From: Streptomyces hygroscopicus | Lineage (GTDB): Bacteria > Actinomycetota > Actinomycetes > Streptomycetales > Streptomycetaceae | DNA length: 64,000 nucleotides | NCBI GenBank assembly: GCA_002021875.1 | Contig: CP018627.1 | Coordinates: 5,580,001 to 5,644,000 of the forward strand | Direction of reading: 5' to 3' | Shown: in pieces, positions 16,787 to 24,389 of the stretch | How the letters are laid out: every line of letters begins with the position of its first letter | Position numbering within the stretch: position 1 is the stretch's first letter | The notes under the pieces: generated by a model | What the model saw: only the letters and a program-made list of their open reading frames with translations | Told to the model about the DNA's origin: nothing | The model's database searches: none | Position numbers and translations under genes: made by a program

Positions 16787-17836
16787 CTACGACTTGGGCA
16801 GGTAGGACGTGTCGTAGGCGTCCTCCGGCGTGACGGTCTTCTCCAGGAGCCCCTGGTCATACATGAAGTCGGCCATCCGGGTCCAGGTCTGCGGGTCGAT
16901 CGCGCCCAGCTCGCCCTGGTCGTTCTTCATCAGCGGCGCGGTGGCCTTGAGCACGGCGCGGGCGTTGTTCCGCTGCTTCTCGCCGCGCAGCCCCGGCACG
17001 TACTTCTCGCTGAGCTTGATGGCCTCGTCCTGGTGGTCGATCGCATAGCGAAGTCCGCGCAAAGAGGCGTCGACGAACTTCCCGATGTCGTCACCGCGCT
17101 TGTCGAGCGTCTTCTTCTTGGCGCCCAGACCCACGCCCACCAGCGGATCTCCGGCCGTGCCCGAGTTGAGGGTTATCGACCGGACGTCCTTGCCGGCCTC
17201 CTTGAACGAGACGGCGTCATTGTTGAGATAGCCCATCACCCCCTCCACCTTGTTTCCGGTGAGGGCGGCCTGCTGGGTGAAGCCGATGTTCTGTACCTTG
17301 GCGTCCTTGGTGGAAAGGCCGCCCTCCTTGAGGAGCGCCAGCAAACCGAAATAGGTCTCGCCGAAGGGACCGGGTGTGCCGATCTTCCGGCCCTTGAGGT
17401 CGGCGGGGGTGCGGATCTCGGAATCCTTGGGCACGATCAGCCCCACCGGATATTTCTGGTAGAAGGTGGCGATGTCCACGACCGGCACATTTTTGGCGCG
17501 CGCCTGGAGCATCTCGTCACCGCCCGCGTAGATCACATCTTCCTTGCCCGAGGAGAGGGCCCCGAAGAGATCTTCGGCCGCGCCGTGGTGGCGCAGCGTC
17601 ACATTGAGTCCGGCGTCCTTGTAGTAGCCCTTTTCGGCGGCCACATAGAACGGGGAGAACTGGATGTTGGGGGTGTAGGTCAGCCCCACCGTGATGCTTG
17701 TCCCGCCCTTGGCCCCCGCGTTCTTCGGCTCCTCGGCACATGAGGTCAAAGTGGCCAGGGCCACCATCGACGCGAGGGCCGCGCCCATGACCCGGTGTCT
17801 GCGAGCACGCCTCATGGACGTCTGCACGAAACGCAC
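16787..17836 (-). CDS. ABC-transporter binding lipoprotein, NMT1/THI5-like
   Basis: 349 residues from GTG 17836, chosen because GGAGAAG sits just upstream; ATG 17815 is the alternative. The signal peptide ends in a lipobox, LATLTSC, about residue 30. The mature part begins with GLTYTPNIQFSPFYVAAEKG and contains the TPGPFGETYFGLLALLKEGG segment typical of ThiY/THI5-like proteins that bind thiamine-pyrimidine precursors or related small amines. Encoded 26 nt after its permease. No ATPase gene is adjacent, so the pair must borrow one. Confidence 0.85.
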   Translation of the reverse strand: MRFVQTSMRRARRHRVMGAALASMVALATLTSCAEEPKNAGAKGGTSITVGLTYTPNIQFSPFYVAAEKGYYKDAGLNVTLRHHGAAEDLFGALSSGKEDVIYAGGDEMLQARAKNVPVVDIATFYQKYPVGLIVPKDSEIRTPADLKGRKIGTPGPFGETYFGLLALLKEGGLSTKDAKVQNIGFTQQAALTGNKVEGVMGYLNNDAVSFKEAGKDVRSITLNSGTAGDPLVGVGLGAKKKTLDKRGDDIGKFVDASLRGLRYAIDHQDEAIKLSEKYVPGLRGEKQRNNARAVLKATAPLMKNDQGELGAIDPQTWTRMADFMYDQGLLEKTVTPEDAYDTSYLPKS

Positions 17837-17862
17837 GTACTTCTCCTCTGGGATGAAAGTTG

Positions 17863-18807
17863 TCAGTCGCGCTGAACGAGCCGCTCGACCAGGCGGACCA
17901 CTCCGTACAGGACGGCGGCGAGAAGGCCGAGCATGACGAGCGTCGAGAACAGTCCGATGGTGTCGGCCTCCTGGCGCTGCACCGACAGGAGCTGTCCCAG
18001 GCCGTCGCCGCCCATCACGAATTCGCCGACGACCGCGCCGGTGATGGAGAGCGTGAGGCCGTTGCGCACCCCCGCGAGGACACTGGGCAGGGCGAGCGGA
18101 AGCTCGATGTACCAGAGCATCCCCCACCACCCCACCCCGTCCACCCGCGCGGCCCCCATCACATCGGGGTCCAGCGAACGCAGCCCCAGCACGGTGTTGA
18201 CGAGGATGGGGAAGAAGACCAGCAGCGCGCAGAGGACCGCGATGGGCAGCAGTCCGTATCCGATCCACAGGGCCAGCAGGGGGGCCAGCGCCACCGCGGG
18301 CATGGCCTGCGAGGCGGCCACATACGGCTGGAGCGCCGCCGCCGCGAGCTCACTGCGGGCGATCAGATAGCCGAGCGGCAGCGCCACTCCGATCCCGATA
18401 CCGCTGCCCGCCAGCGCCTCCCACACCGTCTCCTTGGTGTAGTCGACGAGATCACCGTGGAACACGTCGTCGAGGAAATGCCGGGCGAGGTCGAGCGGAG
18501 CCGGAAGATAGAACTCCGCAACGGCGCCGGTCCGGGTCACGAAGTCCCAGACGACAAGCAGCAACAGCCCGAATACCAGCGGCGGCAGCACACCCCGGAA
18601 CAGCGTTCTCCGCCGGTCGCCGGAGGCTGCGCCAGATGCCGCTCCGGCCATTTTCCGACTGTTATCGGCCCGTGACTTCTCACCATTTCCGCCGCTGTCG
18701 CCGGTCTTTCGCGCATGTCCCGGTCGGGGTGAATGCGGCTCGTCCGTACTCGGCTCGCCGTCCGCACCCGCCGTGGCGGTCGCGCCCCATCCGTGCCCTT
18801 CGGTCAT
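17863..18807 (-). CDS. ABC transporter permease, SsuC/TauC/ThiX-like
   Basis: 314 residues from ATG 18807, supported by AAGGGGA upstream; further starts exist at 18825 and 18651. The first about 55 residues are charged and low-complexity. A BPD_transp_1 domain follows with about six helices and the EAA-like loop DVMGAARVDGVGWWGMLWYIELPLALPS split as GAARVDG...LPLALPS. Partner of the binding lipoprotein downstream. Located at the right arm of the biosynthetic cluster. Confidence 0.85.
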   Translation of the reverse strand: MTEGHGWGATATAGADGEPSTDEPHSPRPGHARKTGDSGGNGEKSRADNSRKMAGAASGAASGDRRRTLFRGVLPPLVFGLLLLVVWDFVTRTGAVAEFYLPAPLDLARHFLDDVFHGDLVDYTKETVWEALAGSGIGIGVALPLGYLIARSELAAAALQPYVAASQAMPAVALAPLLALWIGYGLLPIAVLCALLVFFPILVNTVLGLRSLDPDVMGAARVDGVGWWGMLWYIELPLALPSVLAGVRNGLTLSITGAVVGEFVMGGDGLGQLLSVQRQEADTIGLFSTLVMLGLLAAVLYGVVRLVERLVQRD

Positions 18808-18914
18808 CCCCAAATCCCCTTGCATTACCGGCTGTTGCCAGATCTCGGCACGCCCGCAGGCAACCTATCGCCAGCACGCTCCGGATCACAATGTCGATGG
18901 GGAAAACGAAATTA

Positions 18915-19844
18915 TCATGTGGAACTATTTCCGAGGATGCCGAGCTCAGTGGCGCGCACCCCCGCCTGGAAACGGGAGTTGGCCTCCAACAGCTCCAGGA
19001 TCCCGGTGACATAGCGGCGGTACGTACGCACCGAGATCGCCAGATCGCGGGCGGCGGCCTCGTCGGTGACCCCGTCGCGCAGCCGGGCCAGCACCCGGCG
19101 GACCATTTCGGTACGGGCGCGGTTGCCGAAGTCGAGCGGGCGGGCGGCGGGCACCGCGCCGCCCCAGATGGAGCCGAACATGCCGTACAGGGTGGCGACC
19201 ACCACCGGGTCCTCGATGACCGAGGTCTGCCGCCCCTCCTCGGCCTCGGTGCACACCAGGGCGGTCCGGCCGTCGGCGATCACCGCGGTGGGCAGCGGCA
19301 CCGAGGCGATCCGCACCTGGGCGGGGGGCGCTGCCGGGGCGGAGCCGGGCGCCTCGGCGGACGGCGCGGGCCCGGGGATGGGCCGCGGCACGGGTCCGGG
19401 CGACGCTCCGGCGGCGGGTCCGGGCGACGCTCCGGCGGCGGCCCCGGGGCCGGTTCCGGAACCGGCGGACCCGGATCCGGCGGTTCCGGAGCCCGCAGTT
19501 CCGGAGCCGGGGGCGGATCTGCCGCGCAGCACCCGCACCCCGACCGGGTCGCCGAGGTCCTCCACCAGCGCGCCGAGCGCGGCCTGCACCGGCGCCATCC
19601 GGGCCGAGCACTCGGGGAAGACGGCGTCCACGCTCCGCCCCGCCTGGCCGATCACCTCCTCGGCGGCGGCGAGGAACGCGGCGTCCTCCACTCCCACCTC
19701 GGTGAACCGCGCGTCCCGGCTCCGCCGGGCGCGGTGCTGGATCACCGTGGACTCGATGAGGTCCCGTACCTCCCGTAGCGTCCCCTCCAGCAGGTCCCCC
19801 GCGAGCGCGGCCTCCGGTCCAGGATCGCGTCCGCGGTCCTTCAT
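18915..19844 (-). CDS. LuxR-type HTH regulator, truncated architecture (no. 2)
   Basis: 309 residues. C-terminal HTH with AARDLAISVRTYRRYVTGIL and NSRFQAGVRATELG, nearly the same as in regulators no. 1 and no. 3. The middle has an extended Gly/Ser/Pro/Ala-rich linker of about 50 residues (residues 110-165) absent from its paralogues, built of short repeats. ATG 19844 chosen; an upstream TTG is possible. It lies 53 nt downstream of regulator no. 3 and both are probably co-transcribed. Confidence 0.72.
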   Translation of the reverse strand: MKDRGRDPGPEAALAGDLLEGTLREVRDLIESTVIQHRARRSRDARFTEVGVEDAAFLAAAEEVIGQAGRSVDAVFPECSARMAPVQAALGALVEDLGDPVGVRVLRGRSAPGSGTAGSGTAGSGSAGSGTGPGAAAGASPGPAAGASPGPVPRPIPGPAPSAEAPGSAPAAPPAQVRIASVPLPTAVIADGRTALVCTEAEEGRQTSVIEDPVVVATLYGMFGSIWGGAVPAARPLDFGNRARTEMVRRVLARLRDGVTDEAAARDLAISVRTYRRYVTGILELLEANSRFQAGVRATELGILGNSST

Positions 19845-19897
19845 GTCGACATTCCCGTACTTCCCGCCCCGTGACGTGGTCAAGGTCTCGAGCGCCG

Positions 19898-20719
19898 TCA
19901 GTGACGGCCGGGCAGCAGCCCCATTTCCACCGCCCGCACCCCCGCCTGGAAGCGGGAGTTGGCCCCCAGTTCTCGCATGATCTCCGCGACGTACCGGCGG
20001 TAGGTGCGCAAGGAGACCTGCATCGTGCGCGCCGCCACCTCATCGGTGTGGCCGGTGCGCAGACACTCCAGAATCCGCCGTACGGAATCCGGGCACAACC
20101 GCCCGCCCAGCCGCGGATGGTCGGCGAGCGCCACGGCGTTCCCCCAGGTCCCGGCGAACATCATCTCCAGGGCCCGCACCGTGGCGGGGTCCTCGACGAG
20201 CGACGCCCGCCCCGGGCCCCGCCCCGGCTCCGACGGTCCCCCTCTGAGGTAGACCACCTGGCCGTCGATGAGCAGCGCCTCGGGTAACGGCGGCAGCCCG
20301 CCGTCGCAGATCCGGATCTCGCACCGCGGATCGGTGCGCGCCAGCGCCCGTACCGCACTCGAGGCCAGCACCGGCTCCTCGCACAACAGCCGTACGGCGA
20401 CGGCGTGCCGGCTTCCCCTAGCCGGGCGGGCGAGCGCGGCGCAGACGGCCCGCGTCTGCTCGTCGTTGCCCGACAGCACCACGTTGACGGTCCGCTCGGC
20501 GCAGTCGACCAGGGTGTCGACCACCTCGGCGAGCGGCACCTTCCCCAGAGCCGTCCCCGCCCAGGAGTCCTGGGCCAGCTCCCTTCGGTGCCGGGTGACC
20601 GTCGACTCGAGCAGATCACGGGCGGCCAGCAGCGCGTGCTCGACATAGTCGACGGCGCCTGACGAGGGAGTCTCCGTGCTCAGCGGCGAAGGCTCGGACA
20701 CCCTCACAAGACCAACCAT
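19898..20719 (-). CDS. LuxR-type HTH regulator, truncated architecture (no. 3)
   Basis: 273 residues. Ends with the HTH AARTMQVSLRTYRRYVAEIM and NSRFQAGVRAVEMGLLPG. Codon 145 is TTA (20285-20287), so it too should be bldA-dependent. The N-terminal part is of unknown fold and shares with its paralogues a central segment ending in LVEDP followed by the TWGNAV-like patch. Together with no. 1 and no. 2 it forms a three-member regulator family bordering the biosynthetic cluster. Confidence 0.74.
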   Translation of the reverse strand: MVGLVRVSEPSPLSTETPSSGAVDYVEHALLAARDLLESTVTRHRRELAQDSWAGTALGKVPLAEVVDTLVDCAERTVNVVLSGNDEQTRAVCAALARPARGSRHAVAVRLLCEEPVLASSAVRALARTDPRCEIRICDGGLPPLPEALLIDGQVVYLRGGPSEPGRGPGRASLVEDPATVRALEMMFAGTWGNAVALADHPRLGGRLCPDSVRRILECLRTGHTDEVAARTMQVSLRTYRRYVAEIMRELGANSRFQAGVRAVEMGLLPGRH

Positions 20720-21111
20720 GACTTCCCCTGCCGGGCGACAGTGACCTGGTTATGCGAATACCGGCCTGATTCTCGTCAATTCCGCTGCCCCGAATTGCCG
20801 AGGCAGCATTGTGCGAAATCCACGACGACACTAATTCGCGCACAGCTACCACGTCAACGCGGGGCGTGAGGTAAAGAGTTGGCAAAACCGGGTGCGGCGA
20901 CCCGCGTCATGCGGTCGCGCCGCCGATGCGCCGGGGGCGCGTGTCCACAAGTTACCGGCGAGTCCGGCTTCCGGACGCGGCGGGACTACGGACCGCAGCG
21001 ATCCGGCTCCGTTCGACGACGCGGAGTGGGGGCCGGTGTCCGGTTGCTGCCAGCTCGGCACCGGACGTCCCTTCCCCCCGTCCCCCTCGTCCAAGGGGTC
21101 GCCGCCGGGTA
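20720..21111. other. Gene-free spacer at the edge of the biosynthetic cluster
   Basis: 392 nt upstream of the LuxR-like gene no. 3 and downstream of the small amyloid-motif protein gene. The first about 120 nt are relatively AT-rich and likely hold the regulator's promoter. The rest is GC-rich; I see no credible gene or strong repeat. Confidence 0.35.
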
Positions 21112-21507
21112 TCAGCCGAAGCTGATCGGCCCGTGGAAGTCCCGTCCCTGGATGACCGGGCCGGTGATGCGGGCATCGCCCGCGATGGAGTTGTGCACGG
21201 CGCCCGCCTCCCCGGCCGCCTCGCCGTGCTCATGCATCCAGGAGGCCAGGTCACGGCCGAACTCCGGGTCCTGCCGGGCCCGTTCGACGAGCAGGTCGGC
21301 CAACTGGCGCAGCCGCTCGCCGTCGTCGTACGGAATGGCGACCGGCTCCGGCTCACCGGCCGGCTCGCCCTCGCCGTCGCCCCGCCGCAGCACCCTGCGG
21401 ACCAGCGTGCCGAAGGACTCCAGGGCCCGCCGCCCGGCCTCGCCGCCGGCGCCCGACACCGCCGCGTTCACCGCCGTGACCAGCGCTCCCGCCGTCACCG
21501 GATCCAT
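21112..21507 (-). CDS. Small protein with amyloid-signalling-like C-terminus
   Basis: 131 residues. The N-terminal 45 residues form a moderately hydrophobic helix pair (GALVTAVNAAVSGAGGEAGR then ALESFGTLVRRVLRR). The middle is acidic. The last 25 residues contain GDARITGPVIQGRDFHGPIS, a glycine-spaced motif with a VxQG-like core that recalls the BASS3/RHIM-like amyloid signalling motifs of actinobacteria. In such systems a C-terminal motif links a membrane-acting effector to an NLR sensor by templated assembly; no NLR is in the window. ATG 21507. Assignment of the motif is by eye only. Confidence 0.55.
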   Translation of the reverse strand: MDPVTAGALVTAVNAAVSGAGGEAGRRALESFGTLVRRVLRRGDGEGEPAGEPEPVAIPYDDGERLRQLADLLVERARQDPEFGRDLASWMHEHGEAAGEAGAVHNSIAGDARITGPVIQGRDFHGPISFG

Positions 21508-21556
21508 GGCCCACCCCCTGCCCTCGTGCGCGGCTCCACGCTACCGGCGCCGCTGG

Positions 21557-21958
21557 TCACGGTTCCACCGATTCCGAGCGCAGGGTGAACCAGACGGTCT
21601 TGCCCGCCGGGGTGAGGTCCGTGCCCCATTCATGGGCGGTCTTGCTGAGCAGGAACATCCCCCGGCCGCTCTCGGAGAGGAAGTCCGGCTCCTTGACCAC
21701 CGGCAGCGCCGCCTCGGAGTCGCTGACCGCCGCGCGGATCCCGTGCGGAAGCCTCTCCAGGGTGAGGACGCATTCGGGAGAGGCCGCGTGCTTGTGGACA
21801 TTGGACAGCAGCTCGGTGACGCACATCCCCGCCGCGCTGATCAACTCCTCACGCCCCCACAGCCGCAGGCGCGCACCGACGGCACGCCGAATGTCGGCAA
21901 GCATCCGCGGATGAGCGCGAAGGCGCAGTTCGTATCGCTGCGAGATGTTCTCAGCCAT
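21557..21958 (-). CDS. Anti-sigma-factor-type ATP-binding protein (HATPase_c_2)
   Basis: 133 residues. The GHKL ATPase features are visible: N box ELLSNVHKHA near residue 50 and G1-type SDSEAALP, then GRGMFLLSKTAHEWG. RsbW/SpoIIAB-type proteins bind ATP and sequester sigma factors. Divergent from the WhiJ-like gene at 22113, an arrangement common at whiJ/abaA-type loci where regulator, DUF397 protein and ATPase cluster together. Confidence 0.85.
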   Translation of the reverse strand: MAENISQRYELRLRAHPRMLADIRRAVGARLRLWGREELISAAGMCVTELLSNVHKHAASPECVLTLERLPHGIRAAVSDSEAALPVVKEPDFLSESGRGMFLLSKTAHEWGTDLTPAGKTVWFTLRSESVEP

Positions 21959-22112
21959 ATGATCCGGGGCCCCTCCACACCACGGCGCGCTGCCGTGTCC
22001 CCTAGCGATCCTGGCCTATGGAACGTCCCACTCGCAATGTTTCGACCCAGTCGCACAAGACTGGCATATGCCCGGCTGGTAGGCGTAGTTGGCAATACGA
22101 CAGACTGGCGAC

Positions 22113-22997
22113 ATGTCCTACCAGCCAGTGCCCACCGTTCGGCGCAGGCGCCTGGGCTCCACGCTGCGACAACTGCGCACCGAAGCAGGGATGACACTGG
22201 ACGCGGCGGCAGCGGCGCTCAACGCGGCCGCGAACGGATCCGCCGACGCCCGCCGCTGGACCGCGCCGAAGCTCTCCCGGATCGAGAACGCCAACGCCAC
22301 GATCCGCGCCGCCGAGGTCGAAACGCTGCTGAGGGCCTACGCCGTCACCGACCCCACCACCCGTATCGCCTTGGAGGGCCTGGCCAAGGACGCGGGCAAA
22401 CGCGGCTGGTGGCAGACATACCGTGGCGTCGTCGCCCCCGCCTACGCCGACTACATCTCGCTGGAGAGCGACGCGGAGAGCGTCCGCGACTACGCCCCGC
22501 TGGTGGTCCCCGGTCTGCTGCAGACGGCCGACTACGCCCGCGAGACCATCGCGGCGAACGCCGTGGCCCGCACCGCCGCCGAGGTCGACGCCCTCGCCGA
22601 GGTGCGCCTGGCCCGCCAGGCCGTCCTCACCCGCTCCTGCCACCCGCTGCGGCTGTGGGCCGTCATCCATGAGGCGGCGCTGCGCCGCCGGTTCACCGGG
22701 CAGCCCGACATCATGACGGCTCAGCTACGGCGGCTGCTGGAGGTGGCGGAGTGGCCCACCGTCACGCTGCAGGTGATGCCGATCGACGTGCCGCCCAACC
22801 CGGGGGACGCGGGCGCGTTCACACTTGTGGCCTTCCCGGGCCCGATGCCGGATGTGGTCACACAGGAGAACCTGCGCGGCCCCTCGTACGTCGAAGGAGT
22901 CGACGACGTCAACGTCTTCGCCGACGCCTTCGGCCATATCGTGGACTGCGCGCTGTCCACGGATGAGACGAAGGCCCTCATCGCTGGTCTGGTATGA
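22113..22997 (+). CDS. WhiJ-like XRE regulator (HTH plus DUF5753/Scr1 domain)
   Basis: 294 residues from ATG 22113 (an upstream TTG at 22089 is possible). N-terminal XRE helix-turn-helix: LGSTLRQLRTEAGMTLD and PKLSRIENANATIRAAEVE. The C-terminal domain carries the DUF5753 landmark VVPGLLQTADYAR near residue 132 and ends with the DNVNVF-type segment before the last helix. Such proteins repress developmental genes and work with a DUF397 protein. The stop overlaps a possible start of the DUF397 gene. Confidence 0.9.
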   Translation: MSYQPVPTVRRRRLGSTLRQLRTEAGMTLDAAAAALNAAANGSADARRWTAPKLSRIENANATIRAAEVETLLRAYAVTDPTTRIALEGLAKDAGKRGWWQTYRGVVAPAYADYISLESDAESVRDYAPLVVPGLLQTADYARETIAANAVARTAAEVDALAEVRLARQAVLTRSCHPLRLWAVIHEAALRRRFTGQPDIMTAQLRRLLEVAEWPTVTLQVMPIDVPPNPGDAGAFTLVAFPGPMPDVVTQENLRGPSYVEGVDDVNVFADAFGHIVDCALSTDETKALIAGLV

Positions 22998-23014
22998 GAA
23001 AGAGGGCCCCACAT

Positions 23015-23224
23015 ATGAACACCTCTGAAACGACCACGCACCACCGCCCCCACTGGCGCAAGTCTTCGTACTCCGCGGGCGAGGGCCAGTGCGTCGAGGT
23101 CGCCGTCGCCGGCGGCCACGTCCGGCTACGGGAGAGCGACGCCCCCGGCACCGTCCTGACCACCGTGCCACCGGTTCTGGCCGCCTTCGTCCGCAGTGCG
23201 AAGGCGGGCGCGTTCGACGCCTGA
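23015..23224 (+). CDS. DUF397 protein (WhiJ partner)
   Basis: 69 residues from ATG 23015, preceded by AAAGAGGG; an upstream ATG at 22994 overlapping the regulator stop would add seven residues. Family signature HWRKSSYSAGEGQCVEVAV near the N-terminus and a C-terminal FVRSAKAGAFD. DUF397 proteins bind or antagonise their cognate WhiJ-like regulators, behaving much like toxin-antitoxin partners. Confidence 0.9.
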   Translation: MNTSETTTHHRPHWRKSSYSAGEGQCVEVAVAGGHVRLRESDAPGTVLTTVPPVLAAFVRSAKAGAFDA

Positions 23225-23235
23225 TCGTCACGTCG

Positions 23236-23265
23236 GTGCGGTGCCGTCCCGGGACGGCACCGCAC
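23236..23265. terminator. Perfect 15-bp palindrome, bidirectional terminator
   Basis: GTGCGGTGCCGTCCC is followed directly by its complement, with no spacer beyond the stem centre. It sits between the convergent DUF397 and LPMO genes and fits a shared intrinsic terminator of the Streptomyces type, without a U-run. Confidence 0.65.
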
Positions 23266-23306
23266 CCACCCGCACTACCGGATCGACCGGATCGACCGGA
23301 CAGCGG

Positions 23307-23900
23307 TCAGAACTGGACGTCCGAGCAGGCATAGAAGGCGTTCGAGGTGTCCGCGATGGTCCACACGGCGAGAATCACATGTCTGCCGCTCTTACCGCCC
23401 GGGATGGTGCCCGAGTGGGAGAGCGTGGACGGCGGACGCTGGCCGTTGTACGGAACGGTCAGGAAGGGCTGGGACTCCAGGCTCGCACGGGTGAGCTTCT
23501 GGCTGGGGTTCCAGCCGTTCTTGGTGATGTAGTACTTGAAGTCCGTGGTCGAGTGGGAGGCCGTGAACCGCCAGTTGAAGGTGTAGCTCTGCCCGGCGGT
23601 CATCCTGGTCGCGGGCCAGCTGCCGCCCCGCGGGTCGTCGAGCTGGGAGAACCGGCTGTTGCCACCCGCACAGATCGTGCCGTCCGCGGGACCGCCGGAC
23701 GGGAAGCCCTTCGGGCCCTCGACGCTCTGGGGCTCGTACTGGATGTCACCGCAGCCCGTCACCGTGCCGTTGGCGCACAGCTTCTGGCGGCTGATGGGTG
23801 AGTCGGTGTAGCCGTGGCTGGAGGCGCTGCCGCCGGTCGCGAGGACGGAAATCGCCGCGAGACCGATGCCGATGACGGCGGCGCTGATCTTCTTGCGCAT
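23307..23900 (-). CDS. AA10 lytic polysaccharide monooxygenase
   Basis: 197 residues. A Sec signal peptide (MRKKISAAVIGIGLAAIS) ends at SASS, leaving His29 as mature N-terminus. The copper histidine brace is His29 and His116 (FTASHSTTDF). Single-domain secreted LPMO of the chitin/cellulose-active AA10 (former CBM33) family, without a carbohydrate-binding module. A DasR-type site at about -50 suggests induction by GlcNAc. It lies about 6 kb from cslA, and in S. coelicolor an LPMO gene is also reported near cslA/glxA, so a role in handling the hyphal glycan is possible. Confidence 0.9.
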   Translation of the reverse strand: MRKKISAAVIGIGLAAISVLATGGSASSHGYTDSPISRQKLCANGTVTGCGDIQYEPQSVEGPKGFPSGGPADGTICAGGNSRFSQLDDPRGGSWPATRMTAGQSYTFNWRFTASHSTTDFKYYITKNGWNPSQKLTRASLESQPFLTVPYNGQRPPSTLSHSGTIPGGKSGRHVILAVWTIADTSNAFYACSDVQF

Positions 23901-23946
23901 GCTTCGCTCCTGAAGACGTGGGGAGTGCTTCGATGAGCCGTGCACG

Positions 23947-23962
23947 GCGGTCTAGACCAAGT
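23947..23962 (-). promoter_or_regulatory. DasR-binding element (dre) upstream of the LPMO
   Basis: GGTCTAGACC at 23949-23958 is a perfect palindrome; with the flanking A it matches the core of the dre consensus TGGTCTAGACCA in 11 of 12 positions. It lies about 50 nt upstream of the LPMO start, where repressor binding would block transcription. Confidence 0.7.
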
Positions 23963-24031
23963 TGAGAGTATCCAGGGCCAATAGTCATGTCCATACCAAT
24001 GGCGCAAGGCCGCGGCGGGTTCCATGACGTC

Positions 24032-24059
24032 CTGACCACCGTCCGAGATCGGGTAGAAT
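24032..24059 (+). promoter_or_regulatory. Promoter of tRNA-Lys
   Basis: CTGACC (24032-24037) and TAGAAT (24054-24059), 16 nt apart, match housekeeping -35/-10 elements. They end 15 nt before the tRNA. Confidence 0.5.
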
Positions 24060-24073
24060 TTCCACGTCGGCAG

Positions 24074-24150
24074 GCGCCGCTAGCTCAGTTGGTTAGAGCA
24101 GCTGACTCTTAATCAGCGGGTCCGGGGTTCGAGTCCCTGGCGGCGCACCA
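24074..24150 (+). tRNA. tRNA-Lys (anticodon CTT)
   Basis: Cloverleaf by eye: acceptor GCGCCGC pairs with GCGGCGC, D-arm AGCTCAGTTGGTTAGAGC, anticodon stem GCTGA/TCAGC with loop CTCTTAA giving anticodon CTT, T-arm with GGTTCGAGTCC. The CCA end is encoded (24148-24150). Confidence 0.95.
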
Positions 24151-24168
24151 GCGAATAGATCGCCGACC

Positions 24169-24197
24169 TGGGCGTCCTCGGTTTCCGAGGGCGCCCA
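24169..24197 (+). terminator. Hairpin after tRNA-Lys
   Basis: TGGGCGTCCTCGG, a TTT loop, then CCGAGGGCGCCCA: a 13-bp stem with one mismatch, 19 nt beyond the tRNA. Fits an intrinsic terminator. Confidence 0.6.
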
Positions 24198-24314
24198 TCA
24201 GTCGTGGTCCCGCTTCCGGACACCCACCGCGGCTCGCGGAGTGGGAGCGCTGGGAGGCGGTCTCCCGCGGAACCGCACCCGCGATCGCGAACGCGCCCGC
24301 CGAATAGTCTCCCT

Positions 24315-24380
24315 TTGACGTGTCAATCGACCCCAGCGGTGCTGCTTATGCGCGCGAGACGTGCCGAAGATGACATGTAA
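24315..24380 (+). promoter_or_regulatory. Putative PadR operators upstream of the padR-like gene
   Basis: TTGACGTGTCAA at 24315-24326 and TGACATGTAA at 24371-24380 share the palindromic pattern TGAC-N2-GTCA. The second ends 9 nt before the regulator's ATG. The same motif occurs three more times in the divergent spacer at 25921-26029, suggesting a shared local regulon with autoregulation. Confidence 0.55.
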
Positions 24381-24389
24381 GATTCCCAT

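Noticed and set aside
24074..24150. tRNA-Lys 3-prime end as an attachment site for an integrated element
   Set aside because: I found no second copy of the tRNA end and no integrase within the window.
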